In this document: one piece after another, positions 23,369-34,789 of the stretch
How the letters are laid out: each line of letters begins with the position of its first letter
Position numbering within the stretch: the stretch's first letter is position 1
Source: Isoetes taiwanensis
Lineage: Eukaryota; Streptophyta; Lycopodiopsida; Isoetales; Isoetaceae
Length of the DNA: 64,000 nucleotides
Assembly (NCBI GenBank): GCA_021234155.1
Contig: JAJEKV010000044.1
Location: forward strand, 11,610,907 to 11,674,906
Direction: 5' to 3'
Position numbers and translations under genes: made by a program
Notes under the pieces: model-generated
Told to the model about the DNA's origin: nothing
Databases searched by the model: none
What the model saw: only the letters and a program-made list of their open reading frames with translations

Positions 23369-24339
23369 CTGCAAATAGTAAAATGGCAACATTATAAAGG
23401 CAAAAATAGCTTATCTTATGTCAACAAGAGAGATTACAATGTAACTAGCACACTTAATGGAAACCGAACAGCCAACTGCAAGCTTTCTTTCCTTTTTTAG
23501 CAATGGCAAATAGCAATGGTCAAAGGCTTTGAGAACTAAAATCTACTATTTTTTATTGCGATTTACGAAATGGTGCATTTAGATCCATTTCAAAGCTTGA
23601 ATAGGGCGCAATAATCCAATACTTAGGTCTATCTTGGATACAAAGTAGTAGCCATATGAATAAAGACGTACAAGAAAAGACTAATTAGATGATTAAATAT
23701 GCATGCAACAACCATGCAATTCAAGTGGTACCTTTAAAAAGACGTCATATCCCGCTACATTTCATTAGTGCTGCCTCTCAAAATCATATCATGGCAGCAA
23801 CAATAACATAAACAAAGTAGCTAAACCTGTAGTAAAACAAGATCAATTAAACAAGGAATCAAAAGTAGCATGATAGTCAAAATGCCGAAAAAATACTTCA
23901 ATAAATAACTGGATTTTAATTAAACTCATATAAGATATCCGGTTTGAGTCACATAAAGATTCAAATCCTTATATAAATACAAAACACATTAACAGAAAAA
24001 GTAAGGAAAGAAACCAGTCTGTATCCTACCTTCCAAAATATCTTCTATATAAATTTGATGGGTGTCTGGAATAAACAAAATAATGAATATGAGAAACAAC
24101 AGAATCGAAACTTATTGGACAAGCTTAAAAATCACAAACAAAGTAATGAATATAAGAAATAACAAATCAAAACTTACTGGACAAGCTCAGAATCCTATAT
24201 GTATCAAACTTTGGATATTACAAATCACATGCCAATGTCAAGCCCAGCAAGCATGCCTAGATCTCTCCTGCATTTGTTCTGAAACAAACACAAGAATTAG
24301 TTAAAGCAATTGATTTCTATATTTTGTTGTGGTCTTACC
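23369..24339. other. Conserved spacer, possible intron
   Basis: It matches 14861-16589 minus the hAT-type insertion. AT-rich, no gene seen. The empty hAT target aaagtaat is at 24140-24147. Confidence 0.3.
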
Positions 24340-26650
24340 TGTTGATAGATTCATTGGAAATAGTTAGGTGCTCCAGTAATCTCTCGAACCTCTTTATAAC
24401 TTCCAGGATTACATATCAAAATGCTTCACGGTCTGGGCGATCTTGTGAAGCGATTCCAGTGAACGGGAGGGAGGAACAATTCATGCAAAGGGAGGAAACT
24501 TTTTGAGGGAAAAAATCGGTTAATAGTTTGTTTCTTTGTTTGTCTCTTTCCCGTCTTCGTAGGAGAAAAAACAAAAAGAATAGGGCACCTCGGGCAGGTC
24601 AGGGTAGGGCAGCATAAAAACTACCTAGTTACATGATAGAATACTCTTCTCGACTTGAATTGGGCTGCAACACCCGTCAGACCAAACTAAGTGATATTTC
24701 ATATGGCCAGCACCATTTTCTTTTAGCCAATTGAGGTGCATCTTGAATGCTTTTTGTACAACGTGGGTATCATGTATTTTGTCATCTGAAATAAAGAAGT
24801 GCACACATTTCCTCATTTTGCCCTTTACCTTGAACATCGTGATGTGGACCAATATGATGATTTGTTCATTGTATCAATGTTGTGCTTGAATATCGTTGAA
24901 TGGATTCAAAGTATAATTCTCCGAGAAATCAAGAACTGATAATACGGTATCATCACGAAGACTCTTCATGGATTCCTTGAATTGTTTGCTCTGCCAATGT
25001 GCCACAAAGTTATGATATACAAACTTCGACATATGATCAAACATGTTATCCAACATATTATATTGAAGTTGCCTTTCTTGTCAATTAGCCTTAGCCTTCG
25101 TGAAGTTCCTTTCTTCCAGGACTCATTAACGTATCCATAGACTTGCCAACTCAAACGTTTGATCAATCTGCTCATTGTTTTCTCTTGGACACAACTCAAT
25201 TAATTGTTTCCCACAATCTGATTTGATACATTGTAGCTTATGCCACTCGTTGCATGCTGGTCTATCACATACCATAGCTGTCCAAAATGTGATAACATTA
25301 TCAAATGTCTTGTTCTTGGCTTGACATATCCCAGTATGAGCTTCAGATGCGCACACGCCGCAATTGCATGAACAAGTCTTGACCTCATCAAATTAAATGC
25401 CTTCTTGTATAGATCTGATTGCTCATGTCTCACGCAACAGCATGTGTTTCTTTCCTTTAGCTTTAATGCAAGAAGGTTTTAAGTACTCAAATGGCCTAAT
25501 CCGAATCCAAACCTCTGGATACTGATCCACAAAATTTTGGGATAATTCAGCTTGTAAAATTACAAAGTTACATAAAATTAGTCACCTCATTACACTACAT
25601 ACTTTTCTTTTACATATTCAAGACCCTAAACTCCCACATATACATGTATATTCTCGCATACATTTTACTTCATTTACTATATTATTGCAGTCACATAATT
25701 TCTTGACAATTAATACATCTCCACACTAATTTCTTCTTAGTTACTACCCACATCTACAATACATCCAGAATTGATTTTACTGCCGATTTGTCATGAAGTA
25801 ATTTGACATTTCCATTTAGAGCAAACCACTGCAAACTATATCTACATTACATTCAAAAACTAAAGAAATCTATTACAAGCTTTACATCAATGAAAACAAA
25901 ATTGCCAAGTTACAAAATAAAAAACATCTTTATTTCTGTAAAAAAGATGCAATTACATCTAAATTAAGTTATATCAATTTACAGAGCAGCTCGTACCTGC
26001 GTAATGTCACTGATCTATAGTATTTGTTCTTGGATTTCGGCCTGCTAATGCCCATAGATTTGTTCCACCTAGTGACAATCTTTTCCTTCTCTCCACTGCT
26101 AGTTTTGCATTTCTAGGATGTATTTTCAGCAATTTAGCTACTAGTGAAGTCTTCTGTAATTCTCTTTCCTCTCCAACCACCATAGATAGGACAGAATGCT
26201 TTGCAGCAAGTTTATCATTGCTATTTGCATGCTTGACATCTTGGAGGCCATCCTTTAGATTCTTTACCAGTTCTATCTTCACAATAGCCTCTTGAGACCT
26301 TCCAGTGACTGGCTCAAATAGGAATTGCAATCTTTTGTCCTGCAATAATCTTCCTGACTTTGTTGTTTTGGAGTCAAATTAGATACCTCATTCATTGTGA
26401 GATTTACAGCAGCATTCACCTTTCTTCTAATTGGCTTTGTCGCGTATCCACCCTTACAAACCTTCGATTTTCTTTGCCTAGTTGTAAGAGTGCTTCGTAA
26501 AACTTCATCAACGGGAAGATTGAAATCTGATCCCTTTGCTGACTCTGAAGTGCTTGCATGAGAGTTCCTTCTTCCATAGTTTCTTGTACAATTGGTGCTT
26601 CAAGACGCCGATACATTCTCCAGAAACGAGATACAACATCCTGCACAAAA
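24340..26650 (-). pseudogene. Transposase-like gene, best preserved copy
   Basis: From 26646 down: MQDVVSRFWRMYRRLEAP; then 26345-26007 (KRLQFLFEPVTGRSQEAIVK, GGTNLWALAGRNP); then a Cys-rich block at 25440-25100 (CDRPACNEWHKLQCIKSDCG); then LDNMFDHMSKFVYHNFVAHW, LSVLDFSENYTLNPF, CVHFFISDDKIHDTHVVQ and HLVWSDGCC. The Asp of LDF and the Asp of WSDG are candidate metal ligands of an RNase H-fold transposase. A shared TGA lies between AQH and YNEQ, and frameshifts separate the blocks. This would be the main protein of the transposon family. The exact superfamily is uncertain. Confidence 0.5.
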
Positions 26651-27008
26651 AATCAAATTGTCAAGCAGTGTATTATTGTTCGAAGAAAAGGGATTTTAAT
26701 TTCTTCAACATACATTTGATTCTTGACATGCATTCAATTTAGGAGCAGCGATAATCGATTTGGGGCAAGTTTTTCTTGAGGTAGAATCCATTGGGGCCAA
26801 TGTTTGATCGATTGAGGGAAGTTCAAAATGTGCGCCAAGATTTTGGGAGAATGGGTATAATTATGGAGAATATTGGACGTGGACCACCTTCATCAATGAT
26901 AGGCAATTCCATGTAAACTTCAAAATAGACATTATAAATATTTTAACTTAGTTTATTTGTTCTACATTAATATACAAAAAAATTCAGACACCCTTTTATG
27001 CTTCTACC
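26651..27008. other. 5' flank of the transposase-like gene
   Basis: No gene is seen. The stretch around 26760-26930 is G-rich and T-rich with loosely repeated ttttggg motifs. It may contain the left end of the transposon, but no inverted repeat partner was found by eye. Confidence 0.25.
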
Positions 27009-27478
27009 CAGTGTAGTACCATACTTCCCGTACCGTACGTGTACAGTACGTATGCAACGTACAGTACGAGGTAACGTACGAGGGCCAGTTTAACGTACAA
27101 ACGTACGTCAAAAGTTGTTGTTTAAAGTACGTGTACGGTACGTATGGTACCATAAAATACGTACGGTACGTACGTTAACCCAAAAAAATTTATTGAAAAG
27201 TACTTGTACCGTACCTGTAAAGTACGTACTGTACGCGTACGTCGTACGTTAACCCAAAAAATTTTTTTTTTTTTTTTTAAAAAGTACTTGTATCGTACCT
27301 ATAAAGTACGTACCGTACTTGTATCGTACCTATAAAGCACGTACCGTACGCGTACGTAAACAACAAACCAAATTTTTTTTTCTTATTTGATGCACAAAAT
27401 GAAGAAGTACGTACAGTACGTACATGTACGGTACCTTAAGTCTGGAAAACGTAATGTACGCGTACGTAACCTACACTG
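27009..27478. mobile_element. GTAC-rich hAT-like MITE, 470 bp
   Basis: The ends are CAGTGTAG and its exact inverse CTACACTG, flanked by the 8-bp duplication cttctacc (27001-27008 and 27479-27486). The interior is made almost wholly of gtac, cgtacg and gtaccgtac words, so it is palindromic at many registers. Short terminal repeats beginning CAGTG with an 8-bp duplication fit the hAT superfamily. An alternative reading with a 10-bp duplication (gcttctaccc) would suit a Mutator-like element instead. There is no coding capacity. Confidence 0.7.
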
Positions 27479-27487
27479 CTTCTACCC

Positions 27488-29025
27488 TGATGCAGGTTCT
27501 CGAGTCGAAGTTATGTGAGGATGATGGGTGGCTTCTTTGTTATAGTGGGATTATATATTAATGAATATATTCTTGTGGCCAAATGAATTGCATTCTTGAA
27601 TCAAGTCAAGGAGCACCTTAGTGTAGAGTTTCATATGACTGACATGGGGGTATTAACTACTGCTTGGACATATAGATCAGCCGAGTTAGAAATCATGGCT
27701 TGTTAAAAATCGTTCAATGAAGATATATCGAAGAGGTCTTGATCAAATTTGGCATGCAGGATTCAAACCCGGCTCAAATGAAGAAGAGGCGTGAGAATGA
27801 AGAATATGGGCGTGAAGTCGGTAGCTTGCTTATCTTGCGATATGTATTCTCCTTGATATTTCATTTGTTAAGGAGTAAAAAGTCAATTCATGGAGAACCT
27901 CGGACGCCATCATTGGTTTGACATTAAGAGAATCATGGGCTACTAGAATGGCATTGTAGACCTTGCATTAGTATATCAGAAGAAAGAGAAACTAGAATTG
28001 TTTAAACTAGTGGGATATATCAGCGTAAATTGGGCTGGAGACCGTGACAGTAGAAGATCTACTTCACCCTTTGTATTTCGATTGGGAAAGTGTGATTTCA
28101 TGGAGCAAAAGCGTCATCAATTACTGCGCTATCCAAAGATGTATGTAATATATAGCTAAGAAAGGGCACAAGAAATGAAGAATATTCCCTATAGGCCTGC
28201 AGTCGGTAGCTTGACTTATCTTGCGGTATATACTGACCTTGATATTTCATTTTCTGTGGGAGTAATAAGTCAATTCATGGAGAAATTCATAGAGAACCTA
28301 GGACACCAACATTGGTTTGACATTAAGAGGATCATGCACTACTTGGATGGAACTGTAGATCTTGCATTACTATATCAAAAGCAAGAGGAGCCAGAATTGC
28401 TTAAACTAGTGGGATATACCGACACAGACTGGGTTGGAGACCATGACAGTAGAATATGTACTCCAGCCTTTGTATTTCAGTTGGGAAAGTGTGATTTCAT
28501 AGCAGAGCAAGCCTCACTCAATTACCGCGCTATCTAGTACAGAAGCACAATACATAGCTAAGAAGAGGCACTAGAAATGAAAAATGTTCCCTCTAGCCCT
28601 CTAGGCATGCAATCGGTAGCTTGACTTATCTTGTGGTATGTACTCGCTCTGATATTTCATTTTCTGGAGTAATAAGTCAATTCATGGAGAAACCTCGGAC
28701 GCGAACATTGGTTTGACATTAAGAGGATCATGCACTACTTGAATTGCACTGTAGATCTTGCATTAGTATATCAGAAGCAAGAGAAGCCAAAATTGTTTAA
28801 ACTAGTGGGATAAACTAGTGGGATATACTGGCGCAGACTGGGCTAGAGACCATGACAGTAGAAGATCTACTTCAACCTTTGTATTTCAATTGGAAAAGTG
28901 TGATTTCATGGCAGAGCAAGCATCAGTCAATTACCGCGCCATTCAGCAAAGGAGGATACATAGCTGTTATCACATCAGCCCAAGAACCAACTTTATTTTA
29001 CTGACAATAGAAGTGCCATAGCACT
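27488..29025 (+). pseudogene. Copia reverse transcriptase/RNase H fragment, partly triplicated
   Basis: Early text (27600-27780) resembles the end of a Copia reverse transcriptase (EFHMTDMG-type and a DVLIKFGMQDSNPAQ-type motif). The RNase H start follows in three degenerate tandem copies (about 27800-28150, 28170-28545 and 28580-28965). The best copy is the middle one: MKNIPYRPAVGSLTYLAVYT, DISFSVGVISQFME, GYTDTDWVGDHDSR. A last piece near 29000 reads FTDNRSAIALA, a late RNase H motif. All copies have stops. No LTR was recognised. Confidence 0.6.
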
Positions 29026-29029
29026 GGCT

Positions 29030-29330
29030 TAATGTACAATGCAAAAACAAGACATAGATACTCGTTATCATTCTATAAGGGAGCAAGAACAAGACATAGA
29101 TACTTGTTATCATTTTATAAGGGAGCAGGTACAAGAGGTGATCACTTACAACATTGTTCATCATTTATAAGGGAGCTAACAAGTGATCAACTTACAACAT
29201 TGTTCTACCAATGAGATGCGAGCATCTACGTACAGACAAATTACAGCAAACTCAATATATTCTTCCATGACAAGAAATTTCAAGCAGAACTGAATATATT
29301 CTTCCATGACAAGAAATTTCAAGAAGATCC
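29030..29330. repeat. Short degenerate tandem repeats
   Basis: Three degenerate units share tataagggagca (29070-29180). Two units of about 36 bp share gaatatattcttccatgaca (29251-29325). This may be the decayed 3' end or LTR of the Copia piece. Confidence 0.5.
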
Positions 29331-29538
29331 AGGCTGATGAGGGACTATTAGAAACAATGAATCAATAGGATCTTGCGTGTGTCCCTCCATGCCATATTTA
29401 TAGTCGTAATTGTTTAGGGAAGACTCGCATATGTCCGATGCTTTTGTACTATGTTCTATATTTCTATTCTCAATCAAAAAATCCAACTACATATTCTCCA
29501 AAATCCAACTACATATTCTCCACCGTCTTTGTATACAG

Positions 29539-29624
29539 GAATGTTTGTGTGGGGGGGATTCTGGCCTAGAAAATTGGCCACGTCGTAGCGTGAGGCCAAT
29601 TTCTAGGCAATTACACAAACATTC
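29539..29624. other. 86-nt imperfect hairpin
   Basis: The outer arms GAATGTTTGTGT and ACACAAACATTC pair perfectly over 12 bp. The inner arms CCTAGAAAATTGGCC and GGCCAATTTCTAGG pair with one bulge, leaving a 14-nt loop. The size resembles a plant microRNA-type precursor or a tiny foldback element. Nothing shows that it is transcribed. Confidence 0.5.
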
Positions 29625-29629
29625 GCCAA

Positions 29630-30672
29630 ACGTGGAAATTTGGGGCATTTTTACTCGTGCCACGCCACCATTTCACCACAATTTTTTCTCTGGCACCGAA
29701 CTCCTCGGCTATGGCGCCGTGACGCTTAGAGGTTTAGCCGCCGTGGATCCGACCCATTTGTTTGCATTTTCTCAAGCGCTTACATCGCTGATTTTCTTGT
29801 TTCTTAGAGCCGGCTTATAGCCGTGGATGAGTTTCTTGGAGGGCTTATGGATCTTCCCGTGGATCTTTCTTTTAAGCTTTTTTGAAGTAGGGGCGATGGC
29901 GGCAGCGGCCAATTAGAATGGAGCACCCGCGGCATAAAGCGGGCGGAGCGGGGCTAGAAGCGAGGCGGCGAAAAAGGGCTAGAAGGTATGCGTAGCGGGG
30001 GCTTCTTTAGAAGCGAGGTTATATAGACATCTCTGTTAGACATCTCTGTTAGAAGACATTTCTGTTAGATCAAGGCGCAGGCTACATCAAGGCTGGAAGC
30101 AAGACCCGTGACAGGAGTTTGAAGATTGGATGGATTTGTGCAGTTTTTTCTGTTTTTATTTTATGTTGAATAGTATGGCAGTGAGCTTTTATTTTGTGTT
30201 TCTTTAGCTTATTCTTAGATTCATCTATTTGTCTTCTTAAGAGCCTCTGATTTTGTCTACAGTGAGTTTTGCCGCCTCTGAAAAAACATACCGAAACTGT
30301 TTTCCTTGAGAATCACTGATTCCTGAAAAATGGACACACCGAAACTGTTTTCCTTGAGAATCACTGATTCCTGAAAAATGGACACGAAGAATCACTGATT
30401 CTTGAAAAGAATGTATGCCACGTGGCATACAGGGATAGGCGGATAGGAAAATGCTCCACCCAAATTTTACGTTTTGATTATTTTTAAAGACATCTCATGA
30501 CCAACAATGTTTGCTTCAATTTATTGAAGCAAACCAAAACACGTAACTTGTATGGTAAATTATGCACTTAAAATCTTGCAAGCAAATCTACCTTGATATT
30601 GAAAGAAAGTTATAGATAGATAGTATTTGACACAGAACGTGGATGAAAAGACTTAGCCATAATAAGGAGGAA
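29630..30672. other. Non-coding, with a palindrome and repeats
   Basis: GC content rises at 29700-30000 with an open + strand stretch ending at 29820 that matches no family I know. Direct repeats of gacatctctgttaga lie at 30027-30060. A perfect 12-bp stem with a 2-nt loop (gtttgcttcaat and its inverse) lies at 30509-30534. Confidence 0.35.
30291..30384. repeat. 48-bp tandem repeat, two units plus partial
   Basis: The unit begins ccgaaactgttttccttgag and repeats at 30339. A third partial unit (aatcactgattc) follows near 30390. Confidence 0.75.
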
Positions 30673-30676
30673 GAGC

Positions 30677-30682
30677 TTTATT
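30677..30682 (-). terminator. Poly(A) signal for the GST gene
   Basis: AATAAA on the - strand lies about 90 bp past the stop codon of the GST gene, a usual distance for a plant poly(A) signal. Confidence 0.5.
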
Positions 30683-30772
30683 TAGAGGTAATGGCTTGCA
30701 ACAACTCGCAAAACAAGCTCATTAACCATTAACAGAACACAGACACATTTTTTAGAAAGAACTGAGAAACAT

Positions 30773-31823
30773 CTACTTCTTCTGTGCTGCAGCGGCCAAT
30801 TCCAAGACCTTGAGCCATGCAGGGCGAGAGGAAATCCTCTCCCACCATGCCTTAACATGAGGCCTGCTCAGAACCACATCTCCTCTCTTTGCAGCATTGA
30901 TCAAATAGTGTGTATATGGCACATGAGACAGATCTGCCAGACTGAAAAAGTCCCCTGCAAGATATTCCTGCTTGGATAATCTTTCTTCGTATATATCCAA
31001 AACCTTGCCAAGCTTCTCTAAGCTTGCAGCTATGGCTTCCTCGTCAGTTTTTAACCCCCTCATTGGTGCAAATACAGCTTGAAAAACAATGGTTGAAATG
31101 CTTGAATTAAAATTCTGTGCCTCTACCTCCATCCAATTCTCTACCTTTGCTTTATCTGCTAGAGTTTTGCCATATAGTGCAGTCCCCTCTGATGCATATT
31201 TTTCAGTTATGTACCTGGCTATGGCTCTAGATTCTGCAAACAAATGTATAATATGTCAAAAATTATGGTGCCATGATCAAGGTACAGCTTATTTCTAAAA
31301 TCCTTCAGATCTGTTATTTACTATAGATCAGCCATGCTTCATTTTGTGTTCTTTAGATCTGTCTGTATTTGTTAGTAAAAGAAGCATAACAATTCGTGGT
31401 TATCCTTATATCCACGTGCTGCTACAATTCATCAGCCCTTTTCTTCTCCAATGTCTTCATTCATATATAAATCATCCATTCTGACTGGCAAACAGGGTTT
31501 AGTCTAAATCCTAAAAGAAAGTTGGCATACCAAAAATGGTCAGATCTCCATCTTGAAGAACTGGAATTTGCCCAAATGGCTGGCAAAATAATAAAAGGAG
31601 AAGCGTCAGTTAAACTAGAATAAGAATTAGGCAAAGAACCATATAAATTTGACAGAAAAAAGGAGGCACATACCTGCAAAGCGAGGAACTTGGGTTGTTT
31701 CTGCTCTCCGACAGCAAGGTTCACAGGGACAAGCTTATAATCCTCGACGCCCTTCTCAAACAAGGTGTAAAGCACTCTGCCAGTGCAGGTGGATGCGGCA
31801 AGGCCATGGATTGTGAGCGACAT
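30773..31823 (-). CDS. GSTF: Phi-class glutathione S-transferase
   Basis: Three exons: 31823-31674, 31579-31531 and 31233-30773, with GT-AG introns. Together they give 219 residues, the normal phi-class length, and the two introns in the N-terminal half are the usual plant GSTF layout. The thioredoxin-like domain (about 1-80) has the phi-type active-site segment AASTCTGRV with the probable catalytic Ser11, then PFGQIPVLQDGD with the cis-Pro, then ESRAIARYI, whose Glu-Ser binds the glutathione glutamyl group. The all-helical C-terminal domain follows (YLAGDFFSLADLSH, an N-capping motif). The enzyme conjugates glutathione to electrophiles or reduces peroxides in the cytosol. No frame defects, so it is likely functional. 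Confidence 0.93.
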
Positions 31824-33196
31824 TCTAGATTTGAAGTGGGTAGACGAAAAAAAAATCGAAGAACAAGGTAGATCGCCGGAATGGAAAGCCTGATGCTCTG
31901 CTTCGAAGGGCAGGGCTCCTTTTTGTAGCCTTTTCCAACAGTCTTGACCTTCTCGAAGAACCCATTCTGGTCAGGAAGGAAAAGGCTGGGATCCGTTCCA
32001 GAGAATCAGGAGCGATCGGAGGGCTCAGAGAAGGCCACGTCAACGTTAACTTTTTCTTTCTTTCTTTTTTTTTCCATCAATGTTAACATGTTATCACAGA
32101 ATTCACCAATAAACTGGATAGTGCGCACGAAATTGCTTATGCTTATAATCTGACATCCTGTCCATTCTTTGGATAAACTGAGTTTTGTGTAATTTCCTCC
32201 TACCCTTCGATGCCTCATTCATAGTCTAGTCCAAATACATTTCAAATCAGAACTACATTTTTATCTTGTAGCTTACATCATTGCTACCCAATGTTTATGT
32301 CATGTTTATGTCATTGCTGCCCAGCCTTCGTTACTGCTACGTGTGGTGTTTTCTTTGGTTTATTGATCTCGGGATATTCATGGGAATATCAAAGATCAAG
32401 AATTTACACCTCACACCCCATGTTTTCGCCCCCATCACAACATATATAATGCACAACATATATAATGCAGTCTAATATTTTGTTTTATTCTAATATTTTT
32501 TTTATCGTAATATTTCATTGGTGAGGACCATTTTGGAACCGACAGGTGCATGCAAAATTTTACGGGTAACAATGACGTGTGTTGTCCGAGATTCCTTGGA
32601 TTTAGGATCTGCTCTAGCTATGGCAGATTTGGATTAAAAATCATGTGCCAGAATTGAGCTGGATTCTAATCCAGCTTCCACGACAAATCTCCCAGCAGGA
32701 ATTTAGTATACCATGTGGAATATAAATAGGAATTCAATTCTTGGGCTTGGACATTCCACCTCCTGGCGATTATCTAAGGATAGCAGAGCTGTGAGAGCAC
32801 AAACTGAGGTAGTTGCTGCTCCTTCAAATGTGTCGCAATATATTTAAGAGAGTTCTCAGTAGAGAATGGTTGGTTTTATTTAGATATGCTTTGCCATCTA
32901 CACTTACCATTGGCCCCCAAAAAGTTCCACGAAACCATAGGTAAATTTCATTTTATGTGTTTTGTTTTGCATGTAGAGGAAGAAAACCATGGCGTTGAGT
33001 TCTCTGGCAATGATCCGGATTTGCAAAATTTCCAGAAGAAACCGTCTCCAATAAAAGAGACATCCAAGAATTGAGCAATTCCAGACTAAATATTTGAGGG
33101 AAGAAACGACCAACATTTGAAGGAGTAGTTGGGTAATGGCGCGAGGAGGAGGAAGAACTCTGGCTTTTGAATTACATTGGTTTTATTTTTGCAAAA
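31824..33196. other. GST upstream region and non-coding spacer
   Basis: The GST promoter should lie just above 31823. No single TATA element stands out. Further right no gene is recognised. A stretch near 32800-33080 has short open readings on both strands without family resemblance. Confidence 0.3.
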
Positions 33197-33520
33197 GAAA
33201 AGGAGATGGAGAAAGGGAAGGGAAAAAGGACACCCAAAAAATGGGAAGAGCGAAGGGAAAGGAGGAAAAGGAAGGAAAAGAGGGAACATGAAAAGGGTGA
33301 AGAGAAAAAAGACATGGAAAAGTGAAAGGGAAATGAAAAAAATAAAGGGGAAGAGGAAGGGCAACTTAGGAGAAAAAGGGGAAAGGGAACCTTGGGAGAA
33401 AAAGTGAAAAGTATGGGAAAAAGGGGAAAAGGGAAAGGGTGAAGAACGGGGAAAATAGAATTGAAAAAAAGCATGGAAAAATGGGAGGGGAAAAAGGAAA
33501 GAGGGAAGGGTGAGGAGGGC
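33197..33520 (+). repeat. Polypurine tract of about 320 bp
   Basis: The + strand is almost only A and G (ggaaaagg, gaaaaagg and aagggaa words). Such extreme strand asymmetry can form triplex DNA. Long open readings across it on the - strand are Phe/Pro/Ser-rich artefacts of the composition. Confidence 0.85.
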
Positions 33521-33690
33521 ACCTACTCCAGTTTTCTCCGCCCATTGTGTTAAGTTCTTCTCCAGCACACATGCTAGAAGTTTTGCGAGTAACGGGCTCA
33601 CCATGATCATACGGTAGTTGGTGGAGTCATCCCTGCTTCCCGTCTTATGAATAGGGGTGACCTTGCTAACCATCCATTCTCTGCGGAGGC
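33521..33690 (-). pseudogene. LINE reverse transcriptase fragment
   Basis: The - strand reads VSKVTPIHKTGSRDDSTNYR, then MIMVSPLLAKLLACVLEKNL, then TQWAEKTGV. This is the early reverse-transcriptase block of non-LTR elements (a VTPI-KG-D-NYR-I-LLSKL-type signature). The reading runs straight into the polypurine tract, which separates it from any downstream palm domain. Upstream - strand text (33700-33780) keeps ENGW-type remnants in another frame. Confidence 0.65.
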
Positions 33691-34640
33691 CCTCTCTCGA
33701 TGGCCTGATTGATTATCCCTCGCCAAAGGCAGGAGAGCAAAGCCGGGCCCACCCCATTTCAACGGCTTCGACTGTAGTCCCCTGCAAGTCCTTTGCTTTA
33801 CCATTAGGCGGAGATCTCCCCGCTTTTCTTGGAAGCCCCGAACCACAATGTTCGGTAGGCCGACGAGATCGGGCTTGAAGGACCCGTCTAATTCCTGTGC
33901 AATCTACGCCTCGGTTGGGCATGGTGATGTCTTGCCTGCGTGGTACTTGTGCATTTCATCTGCATGCGCAGATCATACATCTCCCATTGGAATTCGGCCA
34001 TCCTCTTCTCAAGGGCCGAAAGCCTGGGCGCTGCCTCTTGACTTTCAGCCGTCTCTTTTCTAGGGTGTCAACCTCCCCTCGCATCCCGCACATTGTAGCC
34101 TCTGATGCATAACCGCCGCTTGGGGCAATCAATCGTGCAACCTCCGCCTTTACCGCTTTTGCGAGCTCATTTTGCAGCTGTACCACATCCTCTGGCATTT
34201 GCCATTGGAGCTGATCTAGACGTCGGGTTGCATCGCTCAGGGTGCGGGACATCCCTGTCAATTCACTTCTTAGCCGGCTTGCATTATCGCGTGCTTGTTC
34301 CAGGCTCAAAGTCAGCCAGCCCAAAGCGGTCATCCGGTGGCACGATGCATTCCTCCAAATCGAAATACGTTCTTTTTCTTTTAATCACAATTTCTTGAGA
34401 ATAGGCTGGGTTGGGTGTCCTTTGCATCTCCACACCGCCGGCTTTGTCCTGAATGGCATTAAGCTTTCCCTCCGGGACATGTATTGCCTCTGCCTCAGGT
34501 GGATGTACTCAGGGGGAGGAGCCCCCGCCATTACGTCTTCGCTTCTTTAGTGCATGCATTCCCTCCATCGTTTGTGAGGCCTACAACTTTCGAGCACTCT
34601 CGAGTGAGTTAGAAATCTTGCGGGGAAGTATATAGGGATT
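33691..34640 (-). pseudogene. Upstream LINE-associated text with coiled-coil reading
   Basis: The - strand at 34333-33956 reads TLSLEQARDNASRLRSELTG, SDATRRLDQLQWQMPEDVVQ and LQNELAKAVKAEVARL, a heptad-rich, probably coiled-coil protein piece. It lies 5' of the LINE reverse transcriptase on the same strand, so it may be from the element's first ORF or from an unrelated gene. GC content is higher than in the surroundings. No firm family. Confidence 0.35.
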
Positions 34641-34789
34641 CAAATATTGAAAATGAATCACAAAAGAGTGCCCGCCCTTATGGTTGGCATGGGGGTTCAA
34701 CCCTATGGGTGGGGGCTCAATTAGATTCTTCAGCCGAATTTTTTTTTTTGGAGTGGGAAGGAGTTGGAGGTTTTGGGCTATTAGATCTT

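Larger units (their letters stand above)
18567..25096. repeat. Large direct repeat, copy 2
   Basis: This is collinear with 9990-17331, in the same orientation, about 8.6 kb downstream. It is the cleaner copy: it lacks the hAT-type insertion, its BAH-like gene has a readable intron, and its transposase-like gene continues past the right boundary into uninterrupted coding text instead of a LINE. Confidence 0.8.

Noticed and set aside
33086-33673. Long - strand open reading of about 195 codons, Phe/Ser/Pro-rich
   Set aside because: Most of it is the translation of the polypurine tract's complement; only the first part (LINE reverse transcriptase) is real coding text.
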